Shown here: positions 1-7,274 of the stretch, piece by piece
How positions within the stretch are numbered: position 1 is the first letter of the stretch
Layout of the letters: each line of letters begins with the position of its first letter
NCBI GenBank assembly: GCA_051418055.1
Contig: JBPRGH010000137.1
Span: 186,001 to 250,000 of the forward strand
Origin: JBPRGH01 sp051418055
GTDB taxonomy: Bacteria; Bacteroidota; Bacteroidia; Cytophagales; Cyclobacteriaceae
Reading direction: 5' to 3'
Length of the DNA stretch: 64,000 bases
Notes under the pieces: generated by a model
Told to the model about the DNA's origin: nothing
The model's input: the letters and a program-made list of their open reading frames with translations, nothing else
Databases searched by the model: none
Made by a program: the position numbers and the translations under genes

Positions 1-111
1 ACCTACGGTAGGCTATACCAGGCAGTCGTTTCTGATCACGGTCCTGATTACACCCAGGCCAAGCCGGACCAAAGTACCTGTGAGAAACTTAAATTATGTT
101 TCACACTTTAA
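1..111 (+). CDS. 3' end of an unidentified open frame (partial)
   Basis: Frame 1 is open from the window edge to a TAA at 109-111 and reads like protein for 36 codons, ending in KLCFTL. The stop lies 11 bases before the preferred start of the HU-like gene, which fits co-directional packing. No family can be named from so short a tail, and an open frame of this length can occur by chance. Confidence 0.3.
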   Translation, partial: TYGRLYQAVVSDHGPDYTQAKPDQSTCEKLKLCFTL

Positions 112-122
112 ATTTTAATGTC

Positions 123-533
123 ATGTCAGTAAAGTATAAAATCAAAGCAATTGGCAAACCAGGTGTAGCAGGTGGTGGGGAAATTAAGTATTATGCATCA
201 ATTAACAGAGGAGATAAAGTGAATCTTCGTAAGATCCTTGATGAGATCAACGAACTCAATGTAGCGCATCCCGGTGCGGTATTAGGTGTACTGGAGATAT
301 TCCTTTCACGGATCAACTATCATCTTACCGATGGCAGGTATGTAGAGCTGGATCAGTTGGGTACTTTTTATCCATCCTTAAGCAGTTCTCCTTCTGACAC
401 CCCCGAGGATGTCAGCAAAGAGAACATTAAAAGGTTCAAAGTACTGTTTCGTCCAAGCCAGCTGCTAAGGGATAGGTTGTCATTAGTCAAATTTGAAAAA
501 ATAGCAAATGATTCTTCTTCAGCGCAGGCATAG
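123..533 (+). CDS. HU-like DNA-binding protein (HU-HIG type)
   Basis: 136 residues. The N-terminus MSVKYKIKAIGKPG, the KVNLRKILDEINELN helix and the LDQLGTFYPSL beta-arm segment match the HU-like proteins typical of Bacteroidota (HU-HIG domain), which bind and bend DNA in the nucleoid and are often multicopy or carried near mobile DNA. An in-frame ATG at 96 would add nine residues, but it overlaps the upstream open frame, while the family normally starts at M-x-V-K-Y, so 123 is preferred. The C-terminal tail (about 15 residues, ending SSSAQA) is low complexity. Two small membrane proteins follow after about 100 bases. Confidence 0.8.
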   Translation: MSVKYKIKAIGKPGVAGGGEIKYYASINRGDKVNLRKILDEINELNVAHPGAVLGVLEIFLSRINYHLTDGRYVELDQLGTFYPSLSSSPSDTPEDVSKENIKRFKVLFRPSQLLRDRLSLVKFEKIANDSSSAQA

Positions 534-636
534 CCTGAAACACATAGTGCCCTGAGGCCTTACTGCTGGTATATCCAGTTTAAAAGGTAAGGCCTCTGTT
601 TTAAACCTTTCTCTCACCTTTTAAAATTTTACCACA

Positions 637-1002
637 ATGAAAACTCCTATCCAATCCCTGCTATTGGTGGCATTGCTGCTGGTAGTCCTTTACACTTCCT
701 TTTACAAGCCCGGTAACGATACCCATCAGCTTACTTACCAGTTAAACGAACAGCTGGACTCGCTCCACAATACTCTGCACCGTTACAACCAGATCCTGGT
801 ACATTATGATAGCGCTTACCAACAACTGGCCCATACACGGCAGCGGTTGGTCCGGATTGAGGATTATTATAATCAGCAGCTCACCGTACAGCAGGCTGAG
901 CTGGATAATATTCTAAATCAACTGCACCACCTGTCGCAGCACAGGCAGGATACCCATCCCGAGATAGTGCAGCCTATAGACTCTTTAATTTTTGCGCCAT
1001 GA
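637..1002 (+). CDS. Small membrane-anchored coiled-coil protein, unknown
   Basis: 121 residues. Residues 7-22 form one hydrophobic segment (SLLLVALLLVVLYTSF), followed by a helical Gln/Leu/His-rich stretch (about 30-105) with heptad-like leucines that suggests a coiled coil. Predicted topology is N-in with the coiled coil outside the cytoplasmic membrane. The stop overlaps the next start as ATGA, so the two genes are probably translationally coupled. The pair resembles a phage inner-membrane spanin with a partner only in outline. No family is recognised. Codon use (CTG, CAG, CGG rich) looks more GC-rich than most of the window. Confidence 0.6.
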   Translation: MKTPIQSLLLVALLLVVLYTSFYKPGNDTHQLTYQLNEQLDSLHNTLHRYNQILVHYDSAYQQLAHTRQRLVRIEDYYNQQLTVQQAELDNILNQLHHLSQHRQDTHPEIVQPIDSLIFAP

Positions 1003-1556
1003 AGCTCGTCTACATAATATTAATGATATTGATATGGCCCACGGTTGGTCTGTGTCAAACGCGGATCTTCAAGTCTCAGGACAACCGTATGAAAGTATAC
1101 GAGGGAGATACCGTGGCCATACAGGCTGATAGTGCGTATGTCATTGGTCAGGCGCAGGCCTTTCTGATCAATGAACGATTAGTGGCCCTGCAGCAGGCAC
1201 AGCAGCGCAACCTGGAGCTTAACAAAACCAATGCCGCAGTGATGTCGAAGGTTGCCGAGATAGAAGAGCAGCTAAAACGCCTGATCGCACAGCTGTTATT
1301 AGACAACCAGCTGGTATCGAGCCAACTGCTCCTGCTGATGGCTGACCTGGACAAGAGCATTGTTATCATCAGGGAGTCTAACCACGACCTGCAGGAAAAT
1401 AATGATCAGCTGAAGGAAAAGCTTGCCCACCTCAACCTGACGGTGAAGCACCTGCGTAAGGAAAACCGCCGCATGAGCCGCAAGAACAGGATGGAAAAGA
1501 TAGTGATAGGCGTTGCGTCCCTGGCGTTGGGTTTTGTGGTGGGTTCGGTAAGGTAA
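999..1556 (+). CDS. Exported coiled-coil protein with C-terminal membrane segment, unknown
   Basis: 185 residues. An N-terminal signal-like hydrophobic stretch (residues 3-18) ends in GLCQ. This is not a good lipobox because Leu precedes Cys, so signal peptidase I cleavage is more likely. Residues about 55-160 are a long amphipathic helix rich in Q, L, E and K (for example RNLELNKTNAAVMSKVAEIE), compatible with a coiled coil. A basic stretch (RKENRRMSRKNRMEK) precedes a final hydrophobic helix (VIGVASLALGFVVGSV) close to the C-terminus. It starts inside the stop of the preceding gene. Function is unknown; a structural or envelope-spanning role with its neighbour is only an inference. Confidence 0.6.
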   Translation: MKLVYIILMILIWPTVGLCQTRIFKSQDNRMKVYEGDTVAIQADSAYVIGQAQAFLINERLVALQQAQQRNLELNKTNAAVMSKVAEIEEQLKRLIAQLLLDNQLVSSQLLLLMADLDKSIVIIRESNHDLQENNDQLKEKLAHLNLTVKHLRKENRRMSRKNRMEKIVIGVASLALGFVVGSVR

Positions 1557-1606
1557 CAAAATAGAGGTTTGAAAACCTTATAGGTCTATAAAACATTACC
1601 ACCAGT

Positions 1607-1625
1607 CCCCGGCCCTGTGCCGGGG
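1607..1625 (+). terminator. GC-rich hairpin after the coiled-coil gene pair
   Basis: CCCCGGC at 1607-1613 pairs perfectly with GCCGGGG at 1619-1625 around a 5-base loop. It lies 50 bases after the stop at 1556. A shorter palindrome (AGGTTT-GA-AAACCT, 1565-1578) lies just upstream. There is no T-tract after the hairpin, so an intrinsic terminator is uncertain and it may be a stabilising or repeat-derived structure. Confidence 0.35.
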
Positions 1626-1771
1626 CCCCCTTAGTAGAACCACAATAAAAACTTGTTGAAGCAATAAAATAAGCCATGAAAAGGTGATGATCTCCTTTGC
1701 CCTATTAATATTCCCTTAGCCAAATAAAAAAAATAAGATGCTAAGGTTTTTTATTGTTGGATTTGGTGGGG

Positions 1772-1835
1772 CTAGTTCTTTTTATGCATAGATCGAGGGG
1801 ATCCCGTCCGCGATAGCTATCGGGCCGAGAACTAG
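1772..1835. repeat. Inverted repeat enclosing a 12-bp palindrome
   Basis: CTAGTTCT at 1772-1779 is the inverted complement of AGAACTAG at 1828-1835. Between them is the perfect palindrome CGATAGCTATCG (1811-1822). No coding frame crosses it convincingly. Together with the repeat blocks that follow, this marks 1557-2400 as non-coding, repeat-derived DNA. Protein-binding sites or a dispersed repeat remnant are both possible. Confidence 0.5.
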
Positions 1836-1865
1836 TAGGTTATATTTTTTATATGGGTTTATATT

Positions 1866-1984
1866 TTCTAAAGACTCAGTACTTTGGATTAAGGACTCAG
1901 TACTAAAATTGCCTACTGCCACTGCCAACTGCCTACTGAACAATCCACGCGTAAGCTCGCCCCTTCAGGGTCGGGGGTGCGATG
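1866..1984. repeat. Intergenic repeat block, upstream copy 1
   Basis: The block contains, in order, TTCTAAAGACTCAGTACT, a GGACT-type stretch, a run of TGCC-based short units (TGCCTACTGCCACTGCCAAC) and a GC-rich segment with GCTCGCCCCTTCAGGG then TCGGGGGTGCG. The same parts in the same order and orientation occur in the tandem array downstream of the acyl-CoA dehydrogenase gene (4706-5583). No convincing gene lies here. Confidence 0.75.
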
Positions 1985-2180
1985 GAGTTATTACCCTCCG
2001 CCAGAGATTGAGCGCATGTTTGAACCCGAAGTGGCCTTGTGCGTGAGGGGGTGAGTAGCGAAAGCCCGGCCGCTTGCGATGGCCCTGCGCGGGGAACGGG
2101 GCGGCATAAGAGCAAACTTCTGCACTGCGCCTTTATTATTCCTGCTCCTTCGCAAAGACGTATGAAGAAGGATTGTTGCA
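1985..2180. other. GC-rich non-coding stretch between repeat blocks
   Basis: About 195 bases rich in CCGG, GCGG and CGAAAGCCCGG motifs, clearly more GC-rich than the flanking genes. Short open frames on both strands lack recognisable protein features. The composition resembles dispersed GC-rich intergenic repeats of Bacteroidota genomes, but no second copy is present in this window. Confidence 0.4.
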
Positions 2181-2320
2181 ACTCAGGACTAAGGACTAAG
2201 GACTCAGGACTAAAACAAAGCTCAGCTACCGGTCAGACCGCTTTTTATTGCGGCGTAGAGCGGTCGGACCGGGCTTAACCCGTGCGTCAGCTCGCCCCTT
2301 CAGGGGTCGGGGGTGCGTGG
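2181..2320. repeat. Intergenic repeat block, upstream copy 2, with long hairpin
   Basis: The block starts with iterated GGACTAA units (ACTCAGGACTAAGGACTAAG). A 13-base arm CCGGTCAGACCGC (2229-2241) then pairs with GCGGTCGGACCGG (2260-2272), 12 of 13 positions matching. It ends with the GC-rich segment GCTCGCCCCTTCAGGGG and TCGGGGGTGCG. It is a diverged relative of the units in the 4706-5583 array. The remaining 80 bases to the next gene are AT-rich and could hold its promoter. Confidence 0.7.
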
Positions 2321-2400
2321 GGCTTGAGGTTATTATATTATTTTCCAAAAACAAGTTGTTCTCAAAGAGTTTAAGTAAATTGATATTATAAATTAAACAC

Positions 2401-4695
2401 ATGATACACACAGAGCAACTTAAAAATAACCCAAAGTTGTACTTGTTCTTGCCTATTTATTATACGCTATGGGCAGATTCAATACTTACGCCAATAGAAC
2501 AGAATACCATGAGGGAGTTTTTGGAAAGCCTGGACTGGCTGACTGAAGGTGATCTGGAATTTCTAAAGGAATACCTCGATCCCAAAAAGCCGATAAAACC
2601 CAGGGAGCTTAAAGACTGGAAGCAAACAATCCTGGCTGCTGATATTTCCAAAAATAAAAGCCTCACTGATCTTGGCCTGGACCTGGTTAAAAAGCACGCT
2701 AATGGTCACAATGTAGATATAGATAATACCACTATTTCAGTTTTTCGTGACAATGAACGTAAGCTGGGAGTGATTCTCAATGAGGTGAATTACATTTTTC
2801 AGGAAGGTCATGAAACGCTAACAGGAAAACATTCATCGGATCCAAACTTCGATATCTCAAAGATGACGGCAATCCTGGAGGGTGACAATGCAGAGCTTAT
2901 ACGGCAGGTGAAGAATGTTATCAGCGATCCTGAGTTTAAATATTCTACCTATGGTGATTTGGCGCAGCAGCGGGATGATGTTTATAAACTTTGTCAAAGA
3001 CTGGCGGACGAGGGTTTTGGAAGCTGGGGTTTCCCTAAGGCCTATGGCGGACAGGGTGATATGAATGGCTATTTCACCATTATGGAGACGCTAAGTTTTC
3101 ATGATTTGAGTATGGTAATAAAATTTGGTGTTCAATTTGGTTTGTGGGGAATGAGCGTATTTTTTCTTGGCACCGGGCGCCACCATAAGAAGTATCTGAA
3201 AGATATTGGTAGTCTAAAATTGCCCGGATGTTTTGCCATGACAGAAACTAACCACGGCAGCAATGTAAAGGGTATTGAAACCACGGCAACTTACAATCAT
3301 AAAAATAAAACCATCACCATACATACACCCCATGAAAATGCCTGCAAGGAATATATCGGTAATGCTGCAGTACATGGACAGATGGCCACAGTATTTGCCA
3401 AGCTGATGATCGATGGTACGGACTATGGTGTAAATGCCTTTGTGGTCCCGATAAGAACAAAAGACGGAGCGGACCAACCAGGGGTGAGAATTGAAGACTG
3501 CGGGCCAAAAATGGGCCTTAACGGGGTAGATAATGGTAAGATCTGGTTTGATCATGTAGTGATACCTGCAGATGATATGCTCGATAAATATGCAGGTATT
3601 GATGAGAATGGTGAGTTTGTTAGTCCTATCACCAGTGATAATCGAAGGTTTTTTACCATGTTGGGTACATTGGTAGGCGGCAGGATTGGTATTCCGCGTT
3701 CAGCTTTATCTGCCACCAAATCCGGGCTAACCATTGCCATCAGATATTCAAATGGCAGGAGGCAGTTTGGGCCGAAAAATGGAGAAGAAGTACCTATATT
3801 AAACTATAGGACACATCAAAGAAGGTTGCTCCCACCCCTGGCTACAGCGTACGGTTTACATTTTAGTTTAAAATATCTCACCGATAGGTTTCTAATTAAA
3901 ACCGAGGAAGATGCTCAGGAAATAGAGGCACTGGCTGCGGGGTTAAAATCGTATACAACCTGGTTTACAACTGCAACTTTACAGGAATGCCGTGAGGCGT
4001 GTGGAGGCAAAGGCTATCTCTATGAAAATCGGATCCCTTCATTAAAAGCGGATACGGATGTCTACACCACATTTGAAGGAGACAATACAGTTTTAATGCA
4101 GCTGGTGGCAAAAAACAGGCTCACTGAATTTAAACAGGAGTTCAACGACCTGAACCTTATTACCGTATTCAAATACCTGGGTGAAAAGGCCAAAACGGGC
4201 ATAGTAGAGAAAAATCCGTTCATTGTTCGCAGTACGGATACGGAGCACCTTCTGGATTTTGATTTTCATAAAAAAGCATTCGTATACAGGGAAGAGATCA
4301 TCCTGAGCTCAGCAGCACAACGCCTCAAGCGGCTTATTGATGGGGGGATGGATTCTTTTGACGCTTTCAATGTAAGCGGTGGCCATTTGGTTAATGTAGG
4401 TATGGCCTATATTGAACGTATTATACTTGAACAATTTCATGAGCAGGTGGAAAATACCAGGGATGCTGAATGTAAAATGATCTTATCAAAATTGGCCCGA
4501 TTATTTGCACTACATACCATTGAGAAAAATCGGGGATGGTATCTTGAGCAAGATTATATGGAAGGAGTAAAAGCAAAAACAATCAGAAAAGTGGTAAACC
4601 AACTATGTTGGGAATTAAGACAGGATGCAGTAGCACTGACCGATGCTTTTGATATCCCGGCCAATTGTTTGGCTGCTAAAATTGCTATTAAATAG
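2401..4695 (+). CDS. Acyl-CoA dehydrogenase/oxidase-like flavoprotein, long form
   Basis: 764 residues, much longer than the usual 380-residue acyl-CoA dehydrogenase. An N-terminal helical extension (about 1-150) and a C-terminal helical region (about 600-764) flank the catalytic core, the layout of the acyl-CoA oxidase and long FadE-like branch. The core has the FAD/substrate segment CFAMTETNHGSNVKGIETTA and the segment EACGGKGYLYENRIPS followed by TTFEGDNTVLMQ, whose Glu is the expected catalytic base. It should oxidise fatty acyl-CoA to trans-2-enoyl-CoA in beta-oxidation. Whether the electron acceptor is oxygen or ETF cannot be read from sequence. The gene stands alone between two repeat-rich regions. 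Confidence 0.85.
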   Translation: MIHTEQLKNNPKLYLFLPIYYTLWADSILTPIEQNTMREFLESLDWLTEGDLEFLKEYLDPKKPIKPRELKDWKQTILAADISKNKSLTDLGLDLVKKHANGHNVDIDNTTISVFRDNERKLGVILNEVNYIFQEGHETLTGKHSSDPNFDISKMTAILEGDNAELIRQVKNVISDPEFKYSTYGDLAQQRDDVYKLCQRLADEGFGSWGFPKAYGGQGDMNGYFTIMETLSFHDLSMVIKFGVQFGLWGMSVFFLGTGRHHKKYLKDIGSLKLPGCFAMTETNHGSNVKGIETTATYNHKNKTITIHTPHENACKEYIGNAAVHGQMATVFAKLMIDGTDYGVNAFVVPIRTKDGADQPGVRIEDCGPKMGLNGVDNGKIWFDHVVIPADDMLDKYAGIDENGEFVSPITSDNRRFFTMLGTLVGGRIGIPRSALSATKSGLTIAIRYSNGRRQFGPKNGEEVPILNYRTHQRRLLPPLATAYGLHFSLKYLTDRFLIKTEEDAQEIEALAAGLKSYTTWFTTATLQECREACGGKGYLYENRIPSLKADTDVYTTFEGDNTVLMQLVAKNRLTEFKQEFNDLNLITVFKYLGEKAKTGIVEKNPFIVRSTDTEHLLDFDFHKKAFVYREEIILSSAAQRLKRLIDGGMDSFDAFNVSGGHLVNVGMAYIERIILEQFHEQVENTRDAECKMILSKLARLFALHTIEKNRGWYLEQDYMEGVKAKTIRKVVNQLCWELRQDAVALTDAFDIPANCLAAKIAIK

Positions 4696-4705
4696 CAAAA
4701 CCACT

Positions 4706-5583
4706 CAAGACTAAGTACTAAGGATTTGCCAACTGCCAACTGCTCCTGCCAATTGCCAACTATTTTCAAACCCGTGCGTAAGCTCGCCCCTTCAGGGGCC
4801 GGGGGTGCGATGGGGATTACCCGCCCAACTCATCGGTCAGACGCCCTTCCCGCAATCAGACGCACATCCAGTCGTCAGACCGAACCGCCACTTCATTATC
4901 TTCTAAAGACTCAGTACTATGGACTAAGGACTAAGATTGCCTACTGCTCCTGCCAACTGCCAACTGCCACTGCCAATTGCCAACTGATTTTGCCAACTGC
5001 CACTGCCTACTGCCAACTGATCCACCCGCGCGCAAGCTCGCCCCTTCAGGGGTCGGGGGTTCGCAAGGCCTGATCCTTCCCGTCATTAAAGAACTCATCG
5101 GTCAGACGCCCTTCCCGCATTCAAAACGCACATCCAGTCGTCAGACCGAACCGCCACTTTATAAGCTTCTCAAGACTCAGTACTATGGACTAAGGACTAA
5201 GATTGCCTACTGCTCCTGCCAATTGCCAACTGTCACTGCCAACTGCCAACTGCCAACTGCCACTGCCAACTGCCTACTGATCAACCCGCGCGCAAGCTCT
5301 CCCCTTCAGGGGCCGGGGGTGCGCAAGGCCTGATCCTTTCCGTCATTAAAGAACTCATCGGTCAGACGCCCTTCCCGCAATCAGACGCACATCCAGTCGT
5401 CAGACCGAACCGCCACTTCATTATCTTCTAAAGACTCAGTACTATGGACTAAGGACTAAGATTGCCTACTGCCCCTGCCAACTGCCTACTGATTTTTGCC
5501 AACTGCCACTGCCAATTGCCGACTATTTTTAAACCCGTAAACCCGCGCGCAAGCTCTCCCCTTCAGGGGCCGGGGGTGCGAAG
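4706..5583. repeat. Tandem array of ~254-266 bp GC-rich units (3 copies plus partial ends)
   Basis: The marker AAGCTC lies at 4780, 5034, 5294 and 5551, giving periods of 254, 260 and 257 bases. Each unit holds: a hairpin-prone GC segment (GCCCCTTCAGGGG then CGGGGGT); a middle part with CGGTCAGACG and CGTCAGACCG, which form a 9/10 inverted repeat; TCTAAAGACTCAGTACTATG with GGACTAAGGACTAAGATTGCC-like text; and a variable run of TGCCAAC, TGCCTAC and TGCCAC units that accounts for the length differences. Open frames through the array change between copies and have only repeat-encoded residues, so it is treated as non-coding. Confidence 0.85.
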
Positions 5584-5618
5584 GAGATAGCACAAAAACA
5601 AACCCTCCATAAAAACAA

Positions 5619-5654
5619 AAAGCCTTTGACAACTTATCGTATATCAAAGGCTTT
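5619..5654 (-). terminator. Intrinsic terminator of tRNA-Arg
   Basis: AAAGCCTTTGA (5619-5629) and TCAAAGGCTTT (5644-5654) form a perfect 11-bp stem. Read on the minus strand the stem is followed by a T-rich tract. It lies just 3' of the tRNA gene, so it most likely ends the tRNA transcript. Confidence 0.8.
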
Positions 5655-5661
5655 ATCAAAG

Positions 5662-5735
5662 TGAACTCGGAGGGAGTCGAACCCCCAACCTCCTGGGCCG
5701 TAACCAGGTGCTCTATCCAGTTAAGCTACGAGTCC
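5662..5735 (-). tRNA. tRNA-Arg (anticodon ACG)
   Basis: The reverse complement folds as a cloverleaf: acceptor GGACTCG/CGAGTTC, a D arm with AGCTTAACTGGATAGAGC, anticodon stem CCTGG/CCAGG with loop TTACGGC (anticodon ACG), and a T arm with GGGGGTTCGACTCCCTC. The discriminator base is A and CCA is not encoded. A34 would be read as inosine, decoding CGN arginine codons. An intrinsic terminator follows. Part of the gene's 3' flank is the tandem repeat array, but the tRNA itself looks intact. Confidence 0.95.
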
Positions 5736-5816
5736 AAATTTTGAGAGCGCAAAAGTAATAAACTATTTGCTTTTTTTAAACCTATATTCAGAAAATAAAA
5801 TTCCGGGCTTAAAAAT

Positions 5817-6257
5817 TTACTTGTCCCTATCAGGATGCTTCAGATCATCATAGTCCATTTCGTCCTTTAAAGTAGTATTTCCTGAAGTGGCCTGATTGGT
5901 TGTTTGTGAGGAACCCATATACCGGTCGTTCTTATCAGAATCCATTCTTTCATTACTTGACCAATAGTCAGGCTTACCATAATTTTCTGTCAGGTTATTT
6001 TGAAACTGCTTTTCATCCTCAAAATCCCGCATGGACATCTTAGGGAAATTTTCTATTAAAGCAGGGTCACGCCGAAATTCACACCTGTCTTGAATGGATT
6101 GTAGATAAAGGACAGGGGCTGCCTTATAATTATTCATGCCGGTTTTTACGATTGCCACCTCATGTTCGCCTTTAAAGGGATCTTTTTTAACATCTACGAT
6201 CTCACCTATTTTCTCCTCCTTTGCATAAAGGTTTTTTCCTTTTAATTCATTTGCCAT
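5817..6257 (-). CDS. PRC-barrel-like small protein
   Basis: 146 residues, no signal or membrane segment. The N-terminal 45 residues (KGKNLYAKEEKIGEIVDVKK, then HEVAIVKTG) look like the first strands of a PRC-barrel fold. The remainder is hydrophilic, Asn/Asp/Lys-rich and probably disordered. It is divergent from the membrane-anchored protein at 6499 and close to two clearer PRC-barrel genes, which suggests a shared stress or envelope role. Function unknown. Confidence 0.55.
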   Translation of the reverse strand: MANELKGKNLYAKEEKIGEIVDVKKDPFKGEHEVAIVKTGMNNYKAAPVLYLQSIQDRCEFRRDPALIENFPKMSMRDFEDEKQFQNNLTENYGKPDYWSSNERMDSDKNDRYMGSSQTTNQATSGNTTLKDEMDYDDLKHPDRDK

Positions 6258-6498
6258 AGTAGTATTTATTTTAGCTTGTAATTAGTTAACAGATGCATTT
6301 TTGAATAGTTAGCATGGCCCCTTCTTATCTCTTTTGTGGCATTACTTACGCTAACTGTGTAGTTATTCACACTATTTTTTCTTAAACACCATTATCTAAC
6401 TGGTTGATATGCAGAAATATATCAATAAAAGCATCTTTCGAGCGGTTTTTGTGGCTTTTTAGGCAGACAAATTTGATGTAGAACTAAAAAAATAAGTT
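6258..6498. promoter_or_regulatory. Divergent intergenic region of the stress-type cluster
   Basis: 241 bases separate the minus-strand PRC-barrel-like gene from the plus-strand cluster, so promoters for both must lie here. I find no clear TAnnTTTG element, only AT-rich segments, so the promoter class is unresolved; an alternative sigma factor is possible. Confidence 0.3.
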
Positions 6499-7152
6499 AT
6501 GGCAGATATTAGAGTAGAAAAGAAAAGTAAACCCGTATGGCCATGGATATTGGCGATCCTTATTGCGGCTGCCGTGATATGGGTAATAGCTGATGATGAT
6601 GATGAGTACGGTGAAGAAATAGGTGTTGTCACTACTGAGCAGGAGTATGAAGAAAGACAAAATGCTCAGGATACCTTGTACAGAGATGGTCAAAGAGGTG
6701 AAGAAGATGCTGCAATGGCATATGTGAATTTTATTGAAGAAAATGGTGATAACGTAACCAAGAGCCATGAATATTCTCACCAGGCTTTAACGCATTTGAG
6801 TAAAGCGGTGAAAGAAGTAGCAGAAGAGAATAATGTAAGTATTGAAAATAAAGATCAGCTGGATAACCTCGAACAGCAGGCCAATAAATTAATGAAGGAG
6901 AGGAGCTCCGCGAAGCATGCCGATATAATGGCGAACGCTTTTAATTCGGCTGCAACAGTTATAAGCAACGTACAGGAGAAACAATATCCTGATATGGCGC
7001 AACAAGCTAATGAGCTTGAAAAAGCTGCAGAAGAAGTTAAACCTGGCGTTTTGGCAACAAATCAGAAAGATGCAATTAAAAATTTTTTTGATAAAGCGGC
7101 CAATACGCTGGAAGCAATGAATACAGAGGACCAGAACGTTACGATGAAGTAA
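6499..7152 (+). CDS. Membrane-anchored helical protein, unknown
   Basis: 217 residues. A short basic N-terminus is followed by one membrane helix (residues 14-30, WPWILAILIAAAVIWVIA) and an acidic DDDDEYGEE patch. The remaining about 170 residues are mostly alpha-helical, Ala/Glu/Asn-rich and four-helix-like (HADIMANAFNSAATVISNVQ; NFFDKAANTLEAM). Topology suggests a single-pass anchor with the helical domain outside the cytoplasm. It lies between PRC-barrel-type genes, so a shared stress or envelope role is inferred. No named family recognised. Confidence 0.6.
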   Translation: MADIRVEKKSKPVWPWILAILIAAAVIWVIADDDDEYGEEIGVVTTEQEYEERQNAQDTLYRDGQRGEEDAAMAYVNFIEENGDNVTKSHEYSHQALTHLSKAVKEVAEENNVSIENKDQLDNLEQQANKLMKERSSAKHADIMANAFNSAATVISNVQEKQYPDMAQQANELEKAAEEVKPGVLATNQKDAIKNFFDKAANTLEAMNTEDQNVTMK

Positions 7153-7274
7153 AATTAAGATCTAAAACATTTTGGTAAGTATTCTTGACCAGGACTTACA
7201 ATCAATTTTAAACCATTAGCACACTAAAAACTGTGATTAGTGTACAGAAACAAAAAATTAAAACATATATGATT

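Noticed and set aside
637..1556. Phage spanin pair
   Set aside because: The second protein lacks a valid lipobox and has a C-terminal membrane helix; no endolysin or holin is nearby. Kept as unknown.
2039..2278. 79-residue frame in the GC-rich gap
   Set aside because: Overlaps hairpins and repeat text; no protein features on either strand.
4726..5333. Open frames encoding Thr/Cys/Pro-rich proteins in the repeat array
   Set aside because: They follow the repeat units exactly, residues come from TGCC runs and the GC hairpin, and frames shift between copies. No family, start or codon signal supports coding.
4706..5583. CRISPR array
   Set aside because: Unit length of about 257 bases, nearly identical middle parts and no unique spacers of constant length; no cas genes seen.
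5600..5816. Integration site at tRNA-Arg
   Set aside because: The tRNA is intact, no integrase or direct repeat of the tRNA 3' end is visible, and the neighbouring array is a repeat rather than a mobile element.
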